Source: Prosapia bicincta
Taxonomy: Eukaryota; Arthropoda; Insecta; Hemiptera; Cercopidae
Length of the DNA: 64,000 nucleotides
Direction: 5' to 3'
NCBI GenBank assembly: GCA_036971475.1
Contig: JBAIZL010000008.1
Coordinates: 36,255,240 to 36,319,239, forward strand
In this document: in pieces, positions 56,415 to 64,000 of the stretch
Position numbering within the stretch: position 1 is the stretch's first letter
Layout of the letters: each line of letters starts with the position of its first letter
Notes under the pieces: generated by a model
Databases searched by the model: none
Told to the model about the DNA's origin: nothing
What the model saw: only the letters and a program-made list of their open reading frames with translations
Position numbers and translations under genes: made by a program

Positions 56415-59358
56415 GGTTAGTTCTAGTAGAGCTTAAAGCTTATTTAGGAAATTTCGGACTAGGTAGGAGACTGACAGACTTACCTAATAGCAATAGTCCA
56501 AAACTACAATCTCTTGGAAATAAAGAAATAGACATATAAAAACTTATAACACTATTGAAATATTTCAATCAAAAATGATCTTTGTCAATCAAAAAAGAGA
56601 AAAAAAAGACTGAAGTGAACCACAGATGTGTATAAATATCCAAATTCACAGATTCACAGGTTTATAGTTTATTATATAGTGCTATATGTGATTTGTATAA
56701 GTATTGATTATTTGAAACTAGATATCAATAGTCTGTCAGAAGATAAATGAAGTTGTTAAAAATGGTAGAAGTTAAGAGGAAGAAAAAAGGAGTTTTATCT
56801 GATGTTGAGGTTAGGAGGCTCTCTAGATTTGGTGTACCACTGGTATGATAACTCCCATCTTCTCAATTCTGAAAGGTTGCAATCAGGGGAGAGGTCCTTA
56901 ATTATTTTGGTGATATAACAATCATTGAAAGATATGGTGTTGTGACTAGCAGCGTGTTGAGCGGTTGGCCTGTCTATATTCATGGTTGTGGCCATTCATT
57001 CTGATGCTCAGACCATCCGTGTTAAGGCCTATGTACTGTGCCGGGCAAAATTTACATTGCAACTGGTGTATTACATTTTTGGATGTACAAGTATGATGAC
57101 CCTGAATTTTGAAGTCCACATTGGTTGCTAGGATATGGAAACAATTTGTTGGGATGTGTATTGGACAAGTCTTGCATCTAGGTCTATTGCACGGAAAGGA
57201 GCCATGAGGAAGTTTAGGTGACTTTTCAGTACTTGGATCTGGTAATTTTGGATGTACTAAAATATTTTTCAAATTAAAAGGTTGTCTGAACCAAATGTGG
57301 TGAATTCGAGAAAAGATCTTTGGTGTGGGTGGAAGCTTGAAGAATCTTGAAGCTATACTTTAATATTTTGTTCAGCTTCTGTAGGCCTTCCAGTTTGTTT
57401 TCTTCCATAGATGGTCTGGGTTCATCAGATGATTGAGGTAAGCGGATTTGATCCTCAACAATTTTTTTAGGATATCCTCTTTTTTGGAAAGCTAGTAAGG
57501 TGTTTCTATTAAAGTCCTTCAATGCTATATCGTTGGAACAAATTCTCTTGCCCCTGATTGCCTGACTGTATGGTATGGACCTTTTTATATTCATAGGGTG
57601 GTTGCTATTGAAATGTAGGTATTGTAGATGGTTTGTCGGTTTGATGTGGACACCTGTATAGATATTCCTAACTCTGATTGTTACATCTACATCTAAGAAG
57701 GTGATTGTTGCTGTAGATTTCTCTTAGTTGAATTGAAGTGTAGAGAATAGTGATAAGCCCTTCAAAAAACTTTCCAGCGTTGAGATTCCCTGTGTCCAAA
57801 TTACGAAGATGTCGTCTATATATCTGTACCAACATAATGGTTGGTGTGTTCGAGTTTTTAGGAATTCTGCTTTGATATTACCCATGTACAGATTTGCATA
57901 CGATGTGGCCATCCTAGAACCCATTCCTGTTCCTTTATTTGCAAGTAATTCTTTCCCTCAAATTGAAAATTATTCTTTTCAAGAATGAATTTGGTGAGGT
58001 GAATAAGGAAAGGTGTAGTGGGGTACGGGTTGAGGAAATTTTCGAGAGCTGATAGACCACGTGCATCAGGGATGTTCGTATAAAGAGAGGTAACATTTAT
58101 GGTGACCAAAATTGTTGCAGGAGGTAGAGGTACGGGTATTTGAGACAGTCGGTCTATGAAATGATTCGTATCCTGAATGTATGACGGAATGTTTTTCACC
58201 AAAGGTTGAATATACAAATCCAGAAAAGCTGAGATTCTTTCTGTGACCGAATTTACAACCGGCGATTATTGGCCTACCAGGTGGAGGTACGATATATTTT
58301 AATGGATCTTTGGTAGTATGTAAAATTCAGAAGTGGAGGGGCTTTCATTGCACAGTAATTTTATAGATCCTTCTGAAATTTGTTCTCTAGGAGCTGTATA
58401 TTTGTGCAATACCAAGAGAGAATTGTTGTAATCTGATGTTGGGTTATACGTGAGGAGCTTATATGTTGTGCTGTCAGACAGTAACTTGTTTGCCTCCTTT
58501 ATGTAGTCTTCTCTGTTCATGACAACCGTGGTTGAACCTTTATCTGCTGGAACAATCATGATGTTGTTATTGTTTTTTAGAGAATATATTGCTGCTCTAT
58601 CGAGTTTGGTAAGGCTATGTTTGGTTTTGAGGCTGTTTATGAATGATTTATCCGTGATGTTTTGCATTATGAAGTTTATGTAGAGTTCAATAGGATGATC
58701 AGATGATAGTGGGGGAGGGTCCCAATCAGAAGGTGGCTTGAACTTTGCCAGACAAGCGTTTACATTTATATCCTTTTTAAAATTTGGTGTCTGTGCTATA
58801 TAGTTTTGTATTCTCAGTTTTCTGGTCAAGCTAAAGACATCCTTACCCAACCTGAACTGGTCTATTTCTTTAGATGGTGTAAACGAGAAGCCTTTTGAAA
58901 GCACTTGTAATTCATGTTCTGTAAGTATGTGGTCGGAAATATTGTAAACTGAAATTGTACTCGATGGAATGTTATCTTTTATGTCTAGGTTATTTTTGTT
59001 GTTTTTGTTATTATCATTAACAGTATTCTTAAACAGTATTGGTTTGGTTGGCAATATAGGGAGCTGTCCACTGGGTACAGGTATCTTAAAAATAGTTCTG
59101 AGGCTAGGTTTGTTGGAAACAAGAGGTGGTTTGTTAATCAGTAAAAATTAATTATCACATTTCTGAATCTGACCAAAAAGATTTATTTGTTGGATACAGA
59201 GTTTAGAAAGCTTCTGTATTTTACTTTTTGCAAGATTATCTTGCAGTATGCAGGCTTTATAGAGAGTGTCTTCCATTTGTTGATGTAGATATAGAAAATT
59301 CAATGTAATAAATTTAGCTGTTGAGATTAGGAGTTCAGACAATTTGGACTGTAAATTT
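56405..59358 (-). mobile_element. PLE family A2, the most complete copy
   Basis: Minus-strand element: N-terminal region (from about 59358), RT, zinc finger, GIY-YIG, then the 3' terminal repeat (about 56750-56405). Its end is tail-to-tail with the family-A copy at 55137-56392 across a (TA)n. The terminal-repeat module (minus, about 56592-56556) has core TTGACAA, A, stem II GATCA/TGATT around TTTT, GAAA and a final C. Confidence 0.88.
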
Positions 59359-59363
59359 TGCAC
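56797..59363 (-). pseudogene. PLE family-A2 polyprotein, RT plus GIY-YIG, several frameshifts
   Basis: Minus-strand pieces in order: 59363-59148 (N-terminus), 59054-58299 (VLSKGFSFTPSKEIDQFRLG, then MIVPADKGSTTVVMNREDYI and FYILPKIH), 58217-57858 (SLYTNIPDARGLSALENFL), 57924-57724 (MATSYANLYMGNIKAEFL, then YRYIDDIFVIWTQG with the catalytic YIDD), 57594-57274, 57272-56946 (CNRPRCKTCPIH, FCPAQYIGLNTDGLSIRMNG) and 56995-56795 (LSYQWYTKSREPPNLNIR). All PLE domains are present, but at least five frame breaks or stops separate them. Confidence 0.88.
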
Positions 59364-59402
59364 AGTCCACGGATGGTCTGAGCATCAGAATGAATGGCCA
59401 CA

Positions 59403-59486
<84 letters not shown>

Positions 59487-59572
59487 TGCTTTTATGTGTT
59501 TCTATTTCAAGACTACAGTGTGGACTCTTACCAAGGTAAGTCTGTCAGTCTCCTAGTCCAAAAAATCTATAT
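59360..59572 (+). mobile_element. PLE family-A scrap: GIY-YIG piece, (TA)n, poly-T, terminal repeat
   Basis: ACGGATGGTCTGAGCATCAG and AATGGCCACAGACA (59370-59404) come from the nuclease region. About 24 TA units and a 29-base T run follow, then AAGTGCTTTTATGTGTTTCT through GGTAAGTCTGTCAGTCTCCT of the terminal repeat. The whole interior has been replaced by simple repeat. Confidence 0.8.
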
Positions 59573-59632
59573 ATATATATATACCAGCATAAATACCAAG
59601 TAAGATTCTTGTTTAAGTACATATAGTGAAAG

Positions 59633-59703
<71 letters not shown>

Positions 59704-60245
59704 AACATTTATATAGAATGGGCTATATAATGTTGTTTAAGAAGTGGAAGAATAGATTAGAAATAACTCACACAAAATATGAAATCGGAGAAATTCATTA
59801 AGAGATTGGTTAGATTAAATTAAAACTAATTTTAGGTGAAAGCCTAGAAAAGGTTGTAACATTTAAACAAGATTTGAACTGTAAAATGCATAATTAGGTT
59901 ACTATTAATATTAATTCATGAGCATTGTGTTATTAGTAACGATGTTATAATAAATATAACACCTAATTTTAGTTTTGTCTCTAAATTACATTAATTTTTT
60001 TATGTTGAATAACAATGATAATGTAGACAAATATTTAAAATATAAACTTTTCTATGTCCTCGAAAGACCATGGTTGTAAATGGTTTTCCCCTAAAAGTAT
60101 ATATCGAGATATTCCTGTAGTCTAGTAATTTGGTAATATATATTAGTTTAGTTTGACCTCTGTAGTAAACACTCTTTTTGGATACAATGAACAAAATATC
60201 TTCATTCTTTTTATTGTTATCATAGTCTAAATGTAATGTTTGCAG
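59573..60245. other. MALT1 intron 2, last part, with (TA)n
   Basis: (TA)n at about 59638-59700, otherwise AT-rich without features. The intron ends in ATGTTTGCAG at 60245. Confidence 0.6.
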
Positions 60246-60426
60246 AGCCATTAGCAATTATCAAACAGCCTGGAAATGAAAATGAGATAATATATGCCGT
60301 CTCTGGTGGAGATCTTTCTTTACATTGCGAAGCTGTGGGATTACCTTCTCCTTCTTATCACTGGTATTTCTTTAATATAGACCTTCCTAACCAAACGGGA
60401 CCAGTTCTTCATATATCAGAATTCAC
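60246..60426 (+). CDS. MALT1: MALT1-type paracaspase exon 3 (first Ig-like domain)
   Basis: In phase with exon 2 (G plus AG), it reads EPLAIIKQPGNENEIIYAVS, GGDLSLHCEAVGLPSPSYHW and YFFNIDLPNQTGPVLHISEF. The Cys of strand B (LHC), the Trp (YHWYF) and the VLHISEFT strand are those of the MALT1 Ig1 domain (KLCCRATG ... YQWFK ... LIFNAV in vertebrates). The closing Cys of the Ig fold must lie in the next exon, after the AC|GTAAGT donor at 60426/60427. That exon, the second Ig and the caspase-like domain are not in the window. Confidence 0.83.
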
Positions 60427-61344
60427 GTAAGTTGTTTTATTCTTAGAACCATACAGAGGGCTAGCAAGTTTTTGTAAGTAAATACAAAGAAATTATTTGA
60501 GGAATACTTAAGTTTTTATAGGATAATTTACATGAACATGAAAATATAGGTTGAATGTGAAATGTCTGGTTTTCAATGAAAAGAAAAGGTTTACAGTTCT
60601 TTTTTCTCTTGTACTTACACGACAAGATAAAGAGTTCTTTAGATGAAACATCGCTGGATTTTTAGTTATGTGATGAATTCTTTGTCTTTGGCAAGAGTAA
60701 TAGCTTATTTATAAATCAAGCTATTTGGTGGTTCAATCAGAATTTATCAATTTAACATCTCTCTAGCAGTCAGTGAACATTAAAACATTTCTAGACAATC
60801 TTTTGTATTTCTGGAGGGATAAAAGAAATGAAATCACAGGGGATTTGTTTCAAGCAGTGTTTGACGATATGATTTGCCTTTTAGCTTACAAGTAAAATAA
60901 AATTCCTAGTGTTCACAACTGCAGAATTACATATGTTTTTCATTAGTTTTTAGGGCCTTGCACAGGCAAAAAAATTTCCTTAGCATAAAATAATAGTCTC
61001 GGATCTAATTTCTTCAGTTTTTTGATGATCTGGAATCCCTAAGTTTAGATTGAATGTTAGTGTAAGATTGAAGTTAGGTTAGGTTAGCCCCAAATAAGGC
61101 TTCTGAGAATTTTAAGACTTGATGTTTCCCTATTATTAACTTATATCAGAATTCTTACACCTGATCCCTTAATAATTTAGTTTGCTCCTAATTTTATTTT
61201 GTTCACATCCTTGCTACTAGGAATAAGCCCAAGAGAATCTTTGTTCTTAGGAATATGGCTCCCATATTTGCAGTTTGCTGTAAACCTTATCTCTACCATT
61301 TGTTGATTCCATCTTCACGTGAGCTACTAGTAATCACCAAACAC
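60427..61344. other. MALT1 intron 3, no recognised feature
   Basis: No exon with an Ig closing motif (YxC) and matching phase found. A GTTAGGTTAGGTTAG run at 61074 is two to three telomere-like units, probably chance or a repeat edge. Confidence 0.45.
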
Positions 61345-61565
61345 TTTTAAATGTTTTAAACTTGCCTATAGTAGCACTTACTTTGCTTGTTGAGGACGAC
61401 CATTTCGGGAGATGTGTCCCTTTGTCAACTCAGACCGTAACTGATCAAAACAGATCAGGTCTGAGTTGACAAAGGGACACATCTCCTGAAACAGCCGTCC
61501 TCAACAAGCAAAGTAAGTGCTACTATAGGCAAGTTTAAAACATTTAAAAGTGTTTAGTGCTTATC
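61345..61565. repeat. 220-bp palindrome with hammerhead-like arms
   Basis: Arms of about 100 bases run from CACTTTTAAATG/TTTTAAACTTGCCTATAG to the inverse near 61560, around a short centre (TAACTGATCAAAACAGATCA). Each arm has GAG, core TTGACAA, A, stem II GGGA with TCCC or TCCT around CACATC, GAAA, a short stem III and C, then CTCA pairing with TGAG. In the right arm: TGAG 61462-61465, core 61466-61472, GAAA 61488-61491, C 61499, CTCA 61500-61503. A single arm of the family occurs at 31.8 kb. Confidence 0.85.
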
Positions 61566-62223
61566 TCTACCTTATCCCTATTTACTTTAAACCTCTACCT
61601 TCTGAACTCCGGTAAGAGAGGATATGTTTCGATGTCTTGAATATATTTTCTACACATACGGAAATTAGAGATTTTTTTGCGGTAGCATACTGTCTTCAAA
61701 TGTTACTGAAAATTGTCATGGGCTGTTAAAAAGGTGATTGACTAAGTGTTTGAAGAAGTATTATTTAAGCCTTAATGGAGTACTTGTAAGGTTCTCTTAC
61801 AAAATTTATTCTTTGCTTAAAATTATGGTTTTAAAAACCAAAGTGTTGTCTGCCTTGCAAGCTGTCAAACAGCTGATACCAAATGCAGGTACTTCACCTA
61901 TATTTGTGCTACCTGTCCCCTCCTTCAAGATAATTATAAACAGTGGCAGAATTAAAATGCTAGTGAGTGCTATGTTGAGCTATATTTATTAAAAGTACCA
62001 CATTTCCATTTCTTTTTGCCCAATTTTATTAAATATTGCCCAATCAATATTCAGGAGTTTTGAAATAATATTAGTGGTATTGTCTCTTGTTTTAATACTC
62101 AAATTAGTTGAATTTCGTTACAAGTTATGTTGAAAATGCAATAAAAACTGTAATCAGTTAATGTTTGCTGTTAAGGAAGTCCATGGCACCAGTTTATTGT
62201 ATAATTTCTTGATAACACCATTA
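61566..62223. other. MALT1 intron 3 continued, no recognised feature
   Basis: An 84-codon frame at 61738-61992 was examined as a possible exon and not accepted. Otherwise AT-rich. Confidence 0.4.
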
Positions 62224-62225
62224 TA

Positions 62226-64000
62226 CAGTCGATGCCGCTTATTGTGATCATATTTGTCAGAAGCATATTTGATAACAATAACCGAACGATAACAATAACC
62301 GAACGCTTAATCACGATGTAGTCTACAGCCGTACTGCATTGAACTCACTGTATTATTGCCACAACTGTTTGTTCTGAATGATATGTAAGCCTATCATTAC
62401 ATTACGTAATTCTAATTCTGTAACACTATAATTAAACTGTACTTACCAAATTTTGATGCTATTCCGGACAGTTTTATGTACAGTAGTAGAATTTCTGTAA
62501 TTTAGTTTTCTACTTGTTAAAATTAGTGGGCATATTTCATGTCAGTTTATTTTATTCCACTGTAGATTTTTTTTAAAACACTGAATCTAGCATAATTGAA
62601 AAAAAAATATATAGAACTACGTAAAACACTTGATCAAAACATTTTAACACATAAAACTTCATTATAAAACACTTCAATCTTATTTACACTTCAAATTTAC
62701 ATTTACTTTTTCTCGAATAATTCCTCTATATGTCACTGTCTGTAGTCTTCTCGTAAAATATTGTTTATAAATTGTTCATATTCATAATGTTTGTTGAAAT
62801 TTTCTGCTTTTTGTTGAACAAACTGCCTTAAAATCTCAAGAGCTTGGTGAACTTCCTGCTTAGATCTTTGCGGTACACATTTATCATTTTCGTCATCATC
62901 GGTGCCTTCTTCTTCTTCAGTAACTTTTGAAGTTGAAGCAACTACCTCACAAATATCGTCTTCTGTCATTTCCGCTGCTGTTTCAATACTATCGTCAACT
63001 TCCATCCACTCAGTATATTCTTTTAAGGACAAATCGATAGGCTTCAAGTTTTCTTCAGAGTCTTCCTCAGATGTAGCTTGCTCTTGATTTTCTTCAACAA
63101 AAAAACCACCTTTTCTAAAGCAATTTTTTCACAGATTTTTCAGAAACTTCATTCCAAGATTTTGCTATCAGATGAATAGCATCGAGTAAAGAAGTTTTTT
63201 TAGCCAATTCATTTGAGGTAAGGGTTTGAAAGTCATCCATATTTTCTATAATTCTAGCACGCATCTCTCGTCGATAAAAACTTTTGAGATTTTTTATTAT
63301 GCCTTGATCACATGGCTGAATAATTGATGTAGTATTGGCCGGAAGGTAAATCACTTTGATGTGTTTTAGCGTAGTGCTAATGTCATTATGTGCAGTGCAG
63401 TTGTCTAGTAGAAGGACAATGTTGCGTTTGAGCCCGGTATCCCATTTAGTCAGCCGTTCATTAAAAATTTTTGATGTCATCCAAGCATTGGAGTTTGAAT
63501 GATATTCAACCGGTAGCTTTTTGATACCTTGAAAACAACGTGGATTTTTAGATTTACCGATAATTAAGAGTTTTTCTTTATGACCAACCATGTTAACACA
63601 ACACAAAACAGTTATTCTTTGTTTACATATTTTACATCCGTTAGCAATTTCATTTTTAAATAAGTAAGTATGTTCGGGTAAAGCACAATAATAAAGTCCT
63701 GTTTCATCTGCATTGTATATGCAGCTAGGAGAATACTCGGCCAAAATCTTTGGCCATTCGTATTGTAACCAGTCCTCAGCTCCAACAAAATCAGCATTTC
63801 TTTTTTCACCACACCTTTTCTTGTAAACAATGTTTTCCCTTTTCTTCCATCGATTGAACCATCCATCTGTGGCTTTAAAATCCTGTTTTCCTATTTTTTT
63901 GGCAAGATCCTCAGCTTTTAGACGCATTAGTGGGCCGTCAACTCTAGCATCTTTTTCGCAAACATTTTTAAACCACAATTTCAAAGCTGATTCCATTTGC
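62226..64000 (-). mobile_element. Tigger/pogo element with catalytic domain, cut by window end
   Basis: After TA (62224-62225) the terminus CAGTCGATGCCGCTTATTGT matches the copy at 12.6-14.3 kb. The transposase is coded toward the terminus on the minus strand. Its 5' end and other terminus lie beyond 64000. It is antisense to MALT1, in an intron. Confidence 0.88.
62706..63996 (-). pseudogene. Tigger (pogo-group) transposase, one frameshift seen
   Basis: The minus-strand frame 63996-63115 covers a Tc5-type HTH (LKLWFKNVCEKDARVDGPLM ... WFNRWKKRENI, residues about 5-56) and the DDE_1 core: D97 in YNADETGLYY, D198 in VLLLDNCTAH and D230 in IIQPCDQGI. A TAG follows KKLL because a run of six A (63128-63123) has one A more than the 13.4-kb copy. 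In the +1 frame it continues KNCFRKGGFF to the acidic C-terminus (62733-63047). The catalytic triad is intact, so the homopolymer indel may be the only lesion visible. N-terminal CENPB_N helix lies past the window edge. Confidence 0.88.

Noticed and set aside
61738..61992. 84-codon frame as the next MALT1 exon
   Set aside because: No Ig closing motif, no acceptor and donor in the required phase.

Overview
This is an animal, most probably arthropod, nuclear sequence. It is AT-rich, its host genes are split by kilobase introns with GT-AG borders, and most of the rest is transposon debris dominated by Penelope-like retroelements (PLEs), with Tigger/pogo, piggyBac, Tc1/mariner, hAT and non-LTR LINE remnants. 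I cannot name the species; an insect or other hexapod is plausible but unproven.

Three host genes are supported. (1) The 3' half of NOL9/Grc3, a polynucleotide 5'-kinase of rRNA processing: five plus-strand exons from 179 to 7530 whose splice phases all agree, ending in a stop. (2) spenito/RBM15, minus strand, 44235-46571: one uninterrupted 778-codon frame with three RRMs and a C-terminal SPOC domain (m6A writer adaptor). (3) The 5' end of a MALT1-type paracaspase on the plus strand: exons at 50933-51063, 54214-54383 and 60246-60426 encoding a death domain and the first Ig domain. The protease exons lie beyond the window.

Layout: 1-7.5 kb NOL9, its introns carrying a PLE endonuclease scrap, a Tigger-type MITE and a 979-bp piggyBac derivative; 8.4-17 kb a nest of PLEs from two families with an internally deleted Tigger inside; 19.9-22.9 kb a 61-bp satellite with 183-bp higher-order repeats; 24-36.5 kb decayed LINE, THAP, piggyBac, hAT, foldback MITE and Tc1/mariner remnants; 37-43.5 kb palindromic repeats including a 1.95-kb foldback; 44-46.6 kb spenito; 47-50.7 kb palindromes and a third PLE family; 50.9-60.4 kb MALT1, whose second intron holds another PLE cluster; 61-64 kb a palindrome and a Tigger copy cut by the window edge.

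The most interesting signal is a recurring RNA-like module in at least six unrelated repeat families, mostly at PLE ends. It looks like a hammerhead ribozyme: a short stem I, a seven-base core, a stem II hairpin followed by GAAA, a self-complementary stem III and a cleavage-site base. Every readable copy has one extra unpaired base between the core and stem II. Several families replace CUGANGA with UUGACAA or UCGACAA, which would swap the C3-G8 pair for U3-A8. Stem II covaries between subfamilies. PLEs are known to carry hammerheads; whether this +1, altered-core form is active or described I cannot tell from sequence alone.
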